From an uncultured Aquimarina sp. (GTDB taxonomy: Bacteria; Bacteroidota; Bacteroidia; Flavobacteriales; Flavobacteriaceae): 64,000 nucleotides of DNA. This document shows, in pieces, positions 56,283 to 64,000 of this stretch (position 1 is its first letter; each line of letters starts with the position of its first letter). The DNA is taken from positions 173,770 to 237,769 of the forward strand of contig CANMML010000002.1 of the NCBI GenBank assembly GCA_947499005.1, in the 5' to 3' direction. The translations under genes were made by a program, and so were the position numbers. Under the pieces are notes generated by a model. That model was not told where the DNA came from. It worked only from the letters and a program-made list of their open reading frames with translations, and made no database searches.

Positions 56283-57047
56283 ATGATTGCTTATTTGTTG
56301 ACTGATACAGAGGCAGAAACCTACTTCAAAAACTTTTTGCTAAGTGACCATTGTAAAAAATACTACCGTCCCAAAACTAGGGATTATAGCCCAGTAGAAT
56401 ATACCAAATTACTTATCAGCAAACAAAAAGAATTGGTGGATGATGAGGATTACGAGGACGAATTGATGCGTCCCCAAGATGCGGAAGCCAAATTGTTTGA
56501 CCTGACCACCTGTACCAATATGGTGTTCGAACCCCATGGTAAACGGGATGATGATGTAGTCACAGGCCTCAATGGGATTAGTGTAGCCACCTCTTCTCAA
56601 AAAGCAGAAAGTTATACCATACGCTTGCAATTCAATCACTTTTTTCAGGATATTGAGCAGGCAGAATATGGTGCTCTAATTTTTAAAGATGCGAAAACAG
56701 ATGCAGAGTATTTGGATAGCTATCAGTTTATAGAACAAAAAAAGGAAGGGAGCGAATTGGTGCTAAAAGTAGAAATTCCTAGAAAATATCGTAAAATAGG
56801 GTGTCAGTTAATGATAGTAGTACGTTTGGTAATCGATGCAGATAGAGGTCTATATTTTCCATATCCTATGGTAGAAAAACAAGAACGTTGGTTGGCAGCA
56901 CGGGTACCTATATTTAATCACGCAGCGGTATTTATCCCAGAAGATTTTATGAGTTCTGAACATATAAAATATGATACCTTAGAAAACCTAACGAGAGTAA
57001 GTTTTTGGCAAAATTGGATAGAACGTTTATTAAATGGTACAAACTAA
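56283..57047 (+). CDS. Orphan effector tail 3 with its own ATG
   Basis: 254 aa. The start MIAYLLTDTEAETYFKNFLLSD matches the tail boundary of the effector (ANYFQDSELQFYFKNFLLND), so the copy was cut just after the membrane helices. Other shared blocks are SPVEYTKLLISKQKELVDDE, DAEAKLFDLTTCTNMVFEP, LQFNHFFQDIEQAE and GLYFPYPMVEKQERWLAAR. It ends RLLNGTN, overlapping the next gene by 14 bases. It has a start codon and an intact frame, so it could be made as a free protein; it lacks the N-terminal delivery region. Confidence 0.7.
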   Translation: MIAYLLTDTEAETYFKNFLLSDHCKKYYRPKTRDYSPVEYTKLLISKQKELVDDEDYEDELMRPQDAEAKLFDLTTCTNMVFEPHGKRDDDVVTGLNGISVATSSQKAESYTIRLQFNHFFQDIEQAEYGALIFKDAKTDAEYLDSYQFIEQKKEGSELVLKVEIPRKYRKIGCQLMIVVRLVIDADRGLYFPYPMVEKQERWLAARVPIFNHAAVFIPEDFMSSEHIKYDTLENLTRVSFWQNWIERLLNGTN

Positions 57048-57993
57048 TATGAATAGTACGAAAGATGGTTGGAAAATTAGAACAAAGGAAGAGCGATTAG
57101 CCCTTAAAAACAGAAACCTCCATCGGGAAATCACTCATGAGGACTATACCGTTAAGAACTCTAATAAAGTAGAAGAAGGTAAAGGTGGTTTTTATAGAAA
57201 GATATTATTCGCCAAGCCTAAGAATATGAGGTTTAGAGAAACTAAAGATGAACTATATGTAAGATACAAAGAAAGGTATCGTATCGATGATCAATATTGG
57301 GAATCAACAACTGGCGCTTACGGTTCTCCTAAAACATACGGAGGTGGTAGTTTATTAATTACATTAGGGTTGTCAATATCATTTATTTACGGTTCAGAGA
57401 GAATATATTGGTACTATGCTATAATATGGTTAGTAGCGTTTTCTTTATCTATTCTATATATTGCATATTATATTTGGATGCCCAAAGACAAGGAGCATAT
57501 TTTGGATCGCCAAAAGGGGACTATGACTTTTCCAGGTTATTTTTGGCAAAAAAATGTAACGATGGCCTTTGAAAAGCTTTTGATGTTTAAGCCAGGTCCA
57601 GGGACTAACGCTATTGCAGCACAGGGAATTAAAGTAATCAACCCCCAGAAATACTGTGGCACATTCTTTTTTAGTATGGGATTAGGGAACTATGATGATA
57701 TGACCTTACTTACTTGGTATATGGATCGTAATAGGCCTCTGCCTCCCACAGACCAATTTAAACCTTATCGTGAAAAAGATTTTGAACGCCGTAAAGTAGA
57801 GGGATTTCCACCTCCGTTATATTCTAGTTTTTTTAACACTCCGGAGGATACCCCCGAGCAACAAAAAGAGCGGGAGCAATATTGGAGAGAAGATATATTT
57901 ACGGATGATAATGGAGACTTGATTACACAAATTGTAAGAGGAAATGATGAGTTTTTTGATATGGAAACACGTCAATGGGTGAAGGTAGAATAA
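57034..57993 (+). CDS. Immunity-like membrane protein 4 (RPLPPG family, long form)
   Basis: 319 aa. ATG at 57034 overlaps tail 3 (ATGGTACAAACTAA); an ATG at 57049 is possible. N-terminal motif NRNLHREITHEDY (about 26-38), an extra charged segment (MRFRETKDELYVRYKERYRI), helices at about 105-150, HILDRQKGTMTFPGYFWQKNV, WYMDRNRPLPPTDQFKPYRE, DFERRKVEGFPPPLYSSFFN and a long final tail (EQYWREDIFTDDNGDLITQI). A close relative of protein 5. Confidence 0.75.
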   Translation: MVQTNMNSTKDGWKIRTKEERLALKNRNLHREITHEDYTVKNSNKVEEGKGGFYRKILFAKPKNMRFRETKDELYVRYKERYRIDDQYWESTTGAYGSPKTYGGGSLLITLGLSISFIYGSERIYWYYAIIWLVAFSLSILYIAYYIWMPKDKEHILDRQKGTMTFPGYFWQKNVTMAFEKLLMFKPGPGTNAIAAQGIKVINPQKYCGTFFFSMGLGNYDDMTLLTWYMDRNRPLPPTDQFKPYREKDFERRKVEGFPPPLYSSFFNTPEDTPEQQKEREQYWREDIFTDDNGDLITQIVRGNDEFFDMETRQWVKVE

Positions 57994-58018
57994 GTATTCC
58001 TGTTCCTATAAAAATAAG

Positions 58019-58987
58019 ATGAGTACATCAAAGTTTTACAAAGAAATAAAAGATAAAGAAACTCGTATTCTTTTAAAAAACAGAGATCTTTATAGAGATA
58101 TTACGCATAGTGAATACATTTTTTACAAAGACAAAAAAAACTTTTTTTGCCGAAAAGAATTATCCGAATACCCTCAAAATTTGCGTGGGTTATACTGCAA
58201 AAAAAAATTTTCAAATGATGAGCAATATTATGAAAGATATCGTATTGATGATAAATACTGGGAGGTGTATCCAATATATGCATCTAATACTTATCTATTT
58301 ATTTTTTTGAGTTTTTTTGTATTTTCAGTCTTTTTGCTTAGCCGTGAATCTAAATTCGAGTTCTCAGACTTTATGTTTTTATTAATAATTTCACTGATCT
58401 TTATGTACAGTTTAGTGAAAAAAGTAGTTGAGTTAAATTATAAACAAGAACAAATATATGATAGGTTAAATGGGACATTGACATTCCCTGGTGTTTTCTG
58501 GGGATCTAACATTACAATGAGTTTTAATACTGTAAAATTTTCTAAAGTCTATTACGGAAATAGGCTTAATATAACTGGAGTAAATCCAAAATTTTTTGGT
58601 CAATCATTTCATATAAGAATGAATCACTTCTCAATTCCAGGAATGAAATATTACCGTCCAGATGAAGGTTTGACTTTACTTACTTGGTATATGGATAAAA
58701 ATAGACCTTTACCTCAAATAAAAGATTTTGAATCCTATCGAGAAAAAGACTTTGAACGTAGAAAAGCAGAAGGTTTTCCTCCTCCGTTGTACTCTAGTTT
58801 TTTTAACACTCCGGAGGATACTCCAGAACAGCAAAAAGAGCGTGAAAAGTATTGGAAAGAAAGAATATTTCACGATGATGAAGGTTCATTAATTACTGAG
58901 ATTATACGTGGTGACAATGAAATTTTCGATATGAAAACTCGGTTGTGGGTGACAAGACAAGATGGAATACATCCAAATAAAAGATAA
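58019..58987 (+). CDS. Immunity-like membrane protein 5 (RPLPPG family, long form)
   Basis: 322 aa, 25 bases after protein 4 with no tail between, so it looks like an extra copy or an immunity gene whose tail was lost. NRDLYRDITHSEYIF at the start, helices at about 92-140, IYDRLNGTLTFPGVFWGSNI, WYMDKNRPLPQIKDFESYRE, DFERRKAEGFPPPLYSSFFN and a long final tail (FDMKTRLWVTRQDGIHPNKR). The DNA around the GFPPPLYSSFFNTPED block is nearly identical to protein 4, suggesting gene conversion. The Gly of RPLPPG is replaced (RPLPQI). Confidence 0.75.
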   Translation: MSTSKFYKEIKDKETRILLKNRDLYRDITHSEYIFYKDKKNFFCRKELSEYPQNLRGLYCKKKFSNDEQYYERYRIDDKYWEVYPIYASNTYLFIFLSFFVFSVFLLSRESKFEFSDFMFLLIISLIFMYSLVKKVVELNYKQEQIYDRLNGTLTFPGVFWGSNITMSFNTVKFSKVYYGNRLNITGVNPKFFGQSFHIRMNHFSIPGMKYYRPDEGLTLLTWYMDKNRPLPQIKDFESYREKDFERRKAEGFPPPLYSSFFNTPEDTPEQQKEREKYWKERIFHDDEGSLITEIIRGDNEIFDMKTRLWVTRQDGIHPNKR

Positions 58988-59028
58988 ATTTACAGTAAGA
59001 CAATAAACAGATACGATACATCTAGATA

Positions 59029-59737
59029 CCAAATACTTTATAGAAGAAAAAAAGGAAGGTAGCGAGCTGATACTAAAAGTACAGATTGGTTACCGACCTA
59101 TTACAGCAAACAACTTTTAATCGATCGTCAAAAATATACAGATGATGAATTCCATGATAGCCTTATGAATCCCATAGATGCACAGGCAAAATTGTTTGAC
59201 TATATTGTATGTAAGGAAATTGCTTTTTCGCCTGTAAATCCTAAAAATACGGGTACTTATACCCCTAGTGGTATTGCGGGAGGGGTAGGGACCTATACTA
59301 CGACCTCTACCGCTTCGCATTTTATTGCCAAAATGGTCTTTAGTCGCTTTTTCAATCACCCTGATCAGGTAGAAGTCTATAGCTTTTTTTACCCAGAGGG
59401 TATCAAAAAAAGTACACCTGTTCCTATGGATATCCAAAAACCAACCAAAATTTATGATAAGGAGAATGGAGAAGCATTGCAAATTGAATTTTCGATTCCC
59501 AATAAATTTAAAAATCAAATAAAGTTTCATTCGGACGTAGTATTTGCTTTACGTTTGCACCTTGATAAATCCCAGGAGTTACACTTCCCGTATGCATTAA
59601 ATGGTAAAGAACGTTATTTAGGGGCTAAGATAGAAGTGAAAGATTTAGGCTCAAGTATTTTTGTTAGTGACCTCAATCAACAGGAAAAGGTTACCATTGC
59701 TCCTTTACAGGAATTAAAAACCAGTAAGCCATGGTAA
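59029..59737 (+). pseudogene. Mosaic headless effector tail 4
   Basis: First about 60 bp (tatagaagaaaaaaaggaag to aaaagtacag) match the FIEQKKEGSELVLKVEI part of tail 3, joined out of order to an upstream part of another tail (from 59090: LPTYYSKQLLIDRQKYTDDE, compare SPVEYTKLLISKQKELVDDE). From 59165 the frame is intact: DAQAKLFDYIVCKEIAFSPV, FSRFFNHPDQVEVYSFFYP, LHFPYALNGKERYLGAKI. It ends LKTSKPW with TGGTAA overlapping the next ATG, as at the full effector. The head and YFKNFLL boundary are missing. Confidence 0.68.
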
Positions 59738-60483
59738 AAGATTATACGAAAGAAGTAACCCATAAAGATTACAGAAATCCGGAAAAACTAAAAAAGTATT
59801 ATCATAGGGTTGAAAAGAAGTATTATCCTAAGTTTAAGACTTACGATTTAACCGAGAGTATTCATAAAGAATTCAAACTAATTAATGATGAATTTATTAG
59901 CCTGAAATATCCTAATTGGGTAACTCCTACAATTGGGGGGGGGCTTTCTTTATTGTTCTTATTACCTGTATTAAAGTATACTTTTAGAGAGGGAATTAAT
60001 GCAGAATATCTAGTGTTAATAATATTGTTTTCTAGCTTATTGTCTTTTTTTTCTATATATGGAATAACTCAACCTCAAAAAGAACAAATTTTGGATAGAA
60101 AAAATGGTTTGTTGACTATGACTGGTTTTTTTTGGCAAAAGAGTATAACCATGGTATTCGATAAAGTAGAATTTGCTTATAGTACGGGGGGAGAAGATGC
60201 TGTTGGAGGATTTGTCTTACAAGCCATTCGCCCTAATAAATGGCAGACTTTTGATAATTACGAATTTTATGGAGATTGTTACAATACTATGACTTTTATA
60301 ATGTGGTATATGGATAAAAATAGACCTTTACCTCCAGATCCTGTTTTTGACCCTTATCGCCAACAAGACTTTGAACGAAGGAAAGCAGCAGGTTTTCCTA
60401 AGCCATTATATCCTAGTAGCATAAAAACTCCTGAAGCTACCAAAGAACAGCGAGCTGAACGTAAACGTATTGGTGGATGGTAA
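59731..60483 (+). CDS. Immunity-like membrane protein 6 (RPLPPG family)
   Basis: 250 aa. ATGGTAA overlap with tail 4, as for protein 1. MVKDYTKEVTHKDY at the start, helices at about 68-110, ILDRKNGLLTMTGFFWQKSI, WYMDKNRPLPPDPVFDPYRQ, DFERRKAAGFPKPLYPSSIK, ending RIGGW. A run of nine G (59935-59943) encodes Gly just before helix 1, at the same place as the G12 of protein 1. The final Trp codon overlaps the next start (ATGGTAA). Confidence 0.75.
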   Translation: MVKDYTKEVTHKDYRNPEKLKKYYHRVEKKYYPKFKTYDLTESIHKEFKLINDEFISLKYPNWVTPTIGGGLSLLFLLPVLKYTFREGINAEYLVLIILFSSLLSFFSIYGITQPQKEQILDRKNGLLTMTGFFWQKSITMVFDKVEFAYSTGGEDAVGGFVLQAIRPNKWQTFDNYEFYGDCYNTMTFIMWYMDKNRPLPPDPVFDPYRQQDFERRKAAGFPKPLYPSSIKTPEATKEQRAERKRIGGW

Positions 60484-61252
60484 AGGATTATACCCGAAAA
60501 ATAACACATAACGATTATCCAGTCCCTGAAGGTAAAGTCAAGTTCAAATGGTTAAAGGGAGTTATGGAAAAACGAATTACTAATCCTGAAAAATGTGAAT
60601 TTGATAAGCGAAGAGTAGATAATATACGTTTTTTATACCCGACAGACAAGTATTATTATATGAACGCTATTGATGGGAGTTGGATTACTTTAAAAATTTT
60701 AGGGCAATTATCTATTTTTTTTTATTAGGAGTATTATTTACTTTTTTAATACCAAAAATGAACCTAGGATTTACAGGTGTAGGAATAATTATTGTTTTAG
60801 TAGGTTATTTATTTTTCTGTGGTTATTATTATTACACTAAGCCTTTTAAAGAGTGTATTTACAATAGAGAAGCAGGTACAATAACTTTTCCAGGTTTTTA
60901 TTGGGACGATAATATCACTATGCCTATAGATAAAGTGATTTTTAAAATCTCTGGACCAGGAGGTACAGGTGGCAGTGCTTTTCAATTATTAATTCAGCGT
61001 CCTGATCGATTTAGAACAAAATATTTTGCTTCTATGGGTAACAATTGTTATCAAGATCTTTCTTTTATATTGTGGTATATGGATAAGAACCGTCCTTTAC
61101 CTCCAGGAGATGCTTTTGATGAGTACCGCGAACAGGATTTTGAGCGTCGAAAAGCAGCAGGCTTTCCCGAGCCGCTGTTTCCTAGTAATTTCCCTACCCC
61201 TGAAGCCACTCCCGAGCAGCAAGAAGAACGAAATAGAATTGGAGGGTGGTAA
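60477..61252 (+). pseudogene. Immunity-like membrane protein 7, frameshifted at a T9 run
   Basis: MVKDYTRKITHNDYPVPEGK opens the frame, which stops at 60728 just after nine T (60715-60723). One more T would continue into LLGVLFTFLIPKMNLGFTGV, CIYNREAGTITFPGFYWDDN, WYMDKNRPLPPGDAFDEYRE and DFERRKAAGFPEPLFPSNFP, ending RIGGW at 61252. The break is inside helix 1. The gene may be phase-off, decayed or a sequencing miscount. Confidence 0.72.
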
Positions 61253-62034
61253 AAAATATCAATGAAATAGATTTTAAAAGAACGATTACGCATACTTCCT
61301 ATAAACACGGAGATAAAAAAGTAAAAAAGGGAGGGCCGAGTAGAATGTTAGAACAGCATATTACTGATAATAAACAAAACTTAAATAATAGAGATGTTTC
61401 TGAAAATGAGGCTTTTTACCCTGCTAATGAAAATTTTTTAAAATTTAATGTTCCATATAATGAGACGGTTTATTGGGGAGGGGGATTTTTTACATTAATG
61501 CTATTAATAATAATAGTAGGAGGTTTTAAATTTCCTGATGAAATTTTCTCTTTATCTTTTTTACTTCCTTTATTCATTACAATTGCTGGGTTGATTTTTT
61601 TTGTGATATATTATTTCACAATGCCTAAAAAAGAGTGCATTTTCAACCGAAGAGATGGGCTACTTACGTTTCCTGGCTTTTATTGGCGTCCCAACATTAC
61701 TATGCCCATTAAAGAAGTTATCTTTTCTATGACCTCTCCTAGTGCACAAGGATTAGGTGCATATATGTTAGAGATTGTTAGACCCGACAAAACCTATTCT
61801 TTATTTCTTTGTACTCTAGGTAAGTCATGTTACGAAGATTTATCCTTTTTTTTATGGTATATGGATAAAAACCGTCCTTTACCTCCAGGTGATGCCTTTG
61901 ATGAATATCGTCAAAAAGATTTTGAGCGCCGTAAAGCAGCAGGTTTTCCTAAACCAATGTTTCCTTCTCGTTTCCCGACGCCAGAAGCTACCGCAGAGCA
62001 GCAAGCCCAACGCGAACGTATTGGTGGGTGGTAA
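61246..62034 (+). CDS. Immunity-like membrane protein 8 (RPLPPG family)
   Basis: 262 aa, GTG start overlapping the previous GGW stop (GTGGTAA). FKRTITHTSYKHGDKK motif, ETVYWGGGFFTLMLLIIIVGG before and in helix 1, a second helix at about 105-127, CIFNRRDGLLTFPGFYWRPN, WYMDKNRPLPPGDAFDEYRQ, DFERRKAAGFPKPMFPSRFP, ending RIGGW. It is closest to protein 1: both share PSAQG-GAY, RPDK and CYEDLS blocks. Presumably protects against a similar tail. Confidence 0.76.
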   Translation: MVKNINEIDFKRTITHTSYKHGDKKVKKGGPSRMLEQHITDNKQNLNNRDVSENEAFYPANENFLKFNVPYNETVYWGGGFFTLMLLIIIVGGFKFPDEIFSLSFLLPLFITIAGLIFFVIYYFTMPKKECIFNRRDGLLTFPGFYWRPNITMPIKEVIFSMTSPSAQGLGAYMLEIVRPDKTYSLFLCTLGKSCYEDLSFFLWYMDKNRPLPPGDAFDEYRQKDFERRKAAGFPKPMFPSRFPTPEATAEQQAQRERIGGW

Positions 62035-62062
62035 CACATTGAATAATAAAAAAATATAACTA

Positions 62063-62293
62063 ATGTTAGAGCAATTATTTTTAAAATACTTAACCCCAAA
62101 AGGGAAAATTTTCTATTTCGTAGGACAGGTAATTCTATTTATTATTTGGGCTATTGTCGTATTAAATGTGTTAGACTATTCTTTGGAAAGCGGTCGTGAT
62201 CTTTTCTTTGCAGGTTTAATTGGTATTTGGATTGTTTGGACAGGGATTAGTTTTTTGTTTTTTAGAAAGAAGGAAGAAGAACAAACAGTTTGA
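62063..62293 (+). CDS. Small two-helix membrane protein
   Basis: 76 aa. MLEQLFLKYLTPKGKIFYFV begins; helices lie at about 16-36 and 50-68 (AGLIGIWIVWTGISFLFF), ending with a charged tail (RKKEEEQTV). No RPLPPG signature. It follows protein 8 by 28 bases. It may be a small remnant of another membrane gene or an accessory. No function assigned. Confidence 0.5.
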   Translation: MLEQLFLKYLTPKGKIFYFVGQVILFIIWAIVVLNVLDYSLESGRDLFFAGLIGIWIVWTGISFLFFRKKEEEQTV

Positions 62294-62400
62294 TTGGCTT
62301 TTTGCGTTAGGGATTGCAGCGGCTACCCCACAGCCTGACGAAGGAAGAGCGAGGAGTAATAGCGTAAAGCCCGACCCTTGGGTAACGCCCAGAAAAGTAA
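62294..62400. repeat. GC-richer intergenic repeat-like tract
   Basis: The tract (gcgttagggattgcagcggc to cttgggtaacgcccag) differs in composition from its AT-rich neighbours and contains short complementary blocks (gcgttaggg, cgcaaagccc-like). It resembles a dispersed flavobacterial repeat from memory; no second copy exists in this window. It separates the small membrane protein from the vgrG fragment. Confidence 0.35.
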
Positions 62401-62420
62401 TGAAGGTGTCAATTTTATTA

Positions 62421-62648
62421 GGCGAATGGTTTTACTATAACGGAACATCGATTATTTTCGGAGCACCCGAAGAGGACGAACCTTTAGAATTAAAGCATAC
62501 GATTAACCTAAAACAATATTCGTTATCTCTAAAGCCATTGGTAGCGAAATACAAGTTTTTAACGAATGATTATTTAAATGAAGAAGTTGTAGAAAAACGA
62601 TCATCGGATATCGCTTCCAATGCTTCGGGCTTAACCCAAAGTGTTACT
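62421..62648 (+). pseudogene. Internal fragment of vgrG
   Basis: 228 bp matching 45536-45763 of vgrG with six substitutions by eye, in frame (GEWFYYNGTSIIFGAPEEDE, then LKHTINLKQYSLSLKPLVAK). It lacks both ends and is followed by unrelated sequence. Four of the six changes look silent, so it was copied from a closely related vgrG recently. Confidence 0.88.
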
Positions 62649-62699
62649 CAGTTCTTTTGATCGCTTGATATCAGGAAAAGTTTGGAATACAAAATAGGT

Positions 62700-63704
62700 A
62701 TGTTTGAAAATTTTAAAAAACAACTCAAGGCAGTTTGGAGAGCAAGGCTACCTCTTGAAATTTTACAAGAATTTGAACCTCTAAATGATGAATATTTACA
62801 ACAAAATGGAGGAAATAAAATATATGAAGAGATTGGATACAATAAAATAATCATTGATAGGCAAACCAGTCTTAAAGTGAAAATCTGGTTTATTTTAAGT
62901 TCTATTATTCTTTTGTTTTTTGTTTTTGGTATTGTATCAACTGGTGATAATTATGATAATGAAATTGACATTTTTTTTATTTTTTTGATAGGAATAATTT
63001 CAGCTGTATTATTTGTTATTTCTTTATTTAGACTATTTCTAGTTAATAAAAAAAGAGTTATTCTTAATCGCGAACAAGGAATCATTTTATTTAATAAACC
63101 AATAGGCAATAAATTACATACGCTTAATATGAAAAATGTAGAAGCTGGGTGGAATAGTGTAGGTGGGGCGGCACCTCAGATGGTTTTAGTCCTCAGAGAT
63201 AAAAAGACAAAATCTGGAATTGTAAATCCTGAAAGTCATGTTTTTTCTAATACATTACATGGAACTTTATCTTTTTATGTTTGGTATATGGACAAAAACC
63301 GTCCTCTGCCTCCTGGGACAGCTTTCGATCCATATCGTCAAGAAGATTTTGAACGAAGGAAAGCAGAGGGCTTTCCGAAACCTTTATATCGAAGTCATAT
63401 TTCTACTCCAGAAGCTACCCCTGAGCAACAAGCCGAACGGGAAAAGTATTGGAAAGATCATATTGAAGAATTTACGAGGGAGCCAGATTCAGTAATGTAC
63501 AATCCTGAAGTTCATACTGATTGGAGACGTGTTCGCTATATTAATAAAGATGATAGCCCCGATAGCAATCGATATTATAAATACATTTTTGAAAATGGAG
63601 ATATCATTTATATGAAAACCAATGAGGAAGGTAGAGGTTTTATGCCTCCTAAATCTGCTAAGTACACTGAAACAAGATTAGAATTGGTTGAATCTTTGTT
63701 TTAA
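62700..63704 (+). CDS. Immunity-like membrane protein 9 (RPLPPG family, extended form)
   Basis: 334 aa from ATG at 62700 (a TTG at 62682 adds six residues). No THxxY motif; LEILQEFEPLNDEYLQQNGG precedes helices at about 63-85 and 92-116. Then VILNREQGIILFNKPIGNKL, WYMDKNRPLPPGTAFDPYRQ, DFERRKAEGFPKPLYRSHIS and an extended end of about 85 residues (VMYNPEVHTDWRRVRYINKD, ending ETRLELVESLF). It is the most distinct member and follows the vgrG fragment, so it may have come with another effector. Confidence 0.74.
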   Translation: MFENFKKQLKAVWRARLPLEILQEFEPLNDEYLQQNGGNKIYEEIGYNKIIIDRQTSLKVKIWFILSSIILLFFVFGIVSTGDNYDNEIDIFFIFLIGIISAVLFVISLFRLFLVNKKRVILNREQGIILFNKPIGNKLHTLNMKNVEAGWNSVGGAAPQMVLVLRDKKTKSGIVNPESHVFSNTLHGTLSFYVWYMDKNRPLPPGTAFDPYRQEDFERRKAEGFPKPLYRSHISTPEATPEQQAEREKYWKDHIEEFTREPDSVMYNPEVHTDWRRVRYINKDDSPDSNRYYKYIFENGDIIYMKTNEEGRGFMPPKSAKYTETRLELVESLF

Positions 63705-63724
63705 CGACAAACACTCATTAATAA

Positions 63725-63940
63725 AATTCTTCTAATACTGGGTTATTAGAAGCGGCATTAGGAAAGCATGAAACTACTGAAATAGGGCATATTAAATCTT
63801 TTGAAATAGGAATTATTTTTCGGCAGTTTTTACAAAATAAAGATCAATTAACATATTCATTTTATAAAGATGGGTTTAGTAAGGGGTATGAGGAACTTTG
63901 TATAACTCCTGGAATAAACATTGTAGAGGTCACTATTTAA
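63725..63940 (+). pseudogene. Headless effector tail 5, short fragment
   Basis: An in-frame stop precedes it and there is no start codon. It reads NTGLLEAALGKHETTEIGHI then SFEIGIIFRQFLQNKDQLTY then SFYKDGFSK, matching the EISFRQFLTREDQLKYEVYY part of tail 1. It is cut off where the 43-bp repeat begins. Confidence 0.7.
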
Positions 63941-63966
63941 ATACCTATCTTTAGTATTAATAAATA
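63924..63966. repeat. 43-bp dispersed repeat, copy B
   Basis: Matches 6578-6620 with three substitutions. It interrupts the tail 5 fragment and may be the end of an inserted element whose remainder lies beyond the window. Confidence 0.6.
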
Positions 63967-64000
63967 TGTTGAAACATGGACATTTTCAAGGGGCAAAATC

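Noticed and set aside
62220..62660. A 146-codon frame joining the end of the small membrane protein, the GC-rich tract and the vgrG fragment
   Set aside because: It is a chance fusion of three unrelated pieces; only the vgrG part has support.

Overview
The window looks like chromosome from a low-GC marine-type Bacteroidota, most likely a Flavobacteriaceae member. The evidence is AT-rich DNA with A-rich start regions, a type 9 secretion (T9SS) sorting domain, a FecI/FecR/TonB-receptor trio, a NVEALA-like peptide with a six-bladed propeller lipoprotein, and a subtype iii (Bacteroidota) type VI secretion system (T6SS). I saw no rRNA, tRNA or CRISPR array. All family calls are by eye from translated sequence.

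Region 1 (1-6.6 kb) is a plus-strand cluster: the end of a TolC-like protein, a signal peptidase I, a Cys-rich NVEALA-like peptide, a six-bladed propeller lipoprotein, a DUF192 lipoprotein, a decayed second propeller gene and an O-antigen-ligase-like membrane protein with TPRs. It reads as an envelope or peptide-export cluster. Region 2 (6.6-8.7 kb) is an insertion sequence with a duplicated left end; an internally deleted copy lies at 25.7 kb.

Region 3 (8.8-25.9 kb) holds, on the minus strand, an ECF sigma factor, FecR and an STN-type TonB receptor. Diverging from them is an 11.8-kb gene for a thermolysin-like protease fused to twelve leucine-rich modules, followed by a small T9SS-sorted protein and a clear terminator.

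Region 4 (26.3-45 kb) is the T6SS core: tssH-tssB-tssC and tssE-tssF-tssP-tssK-tssO on the minus strand; an NlpC/P60 lipoprotein, tssG-like, tssN and two Hcp genes on the plus strand. A peptidase M61-like protein that has lost its zinc-binding motif sits among them. TssQ and TssR were not recognised. The second Hcp is followed by a small HExxH metalloprotease and a lipoprotein, a plausible effector-immunity pair.

Region 5 (45-64 kb) is the effector zone: VgrG, a PAAR protein ending in an HExxH protease with a lipoprotein partner, then a 1109-aa VasX-like effector. After it comes an array of nine paralogous two-helix membrane proteins sharing a C-terminal signature (WYMDKNRPLPPG and DFERRKA-GFP), interleaved with five headless copies of the effector's C-terminal tail. 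The membrane proteins are probably immunity proteins. Most tail-to-immunity joints reuse the tail's last Trp codon inside the next start codon (ATGG). Two of the nine genes are frameshifted at poly-T runs and others carry G12 and G9 runs. I regard this cassette array as the most interesting system in the window.
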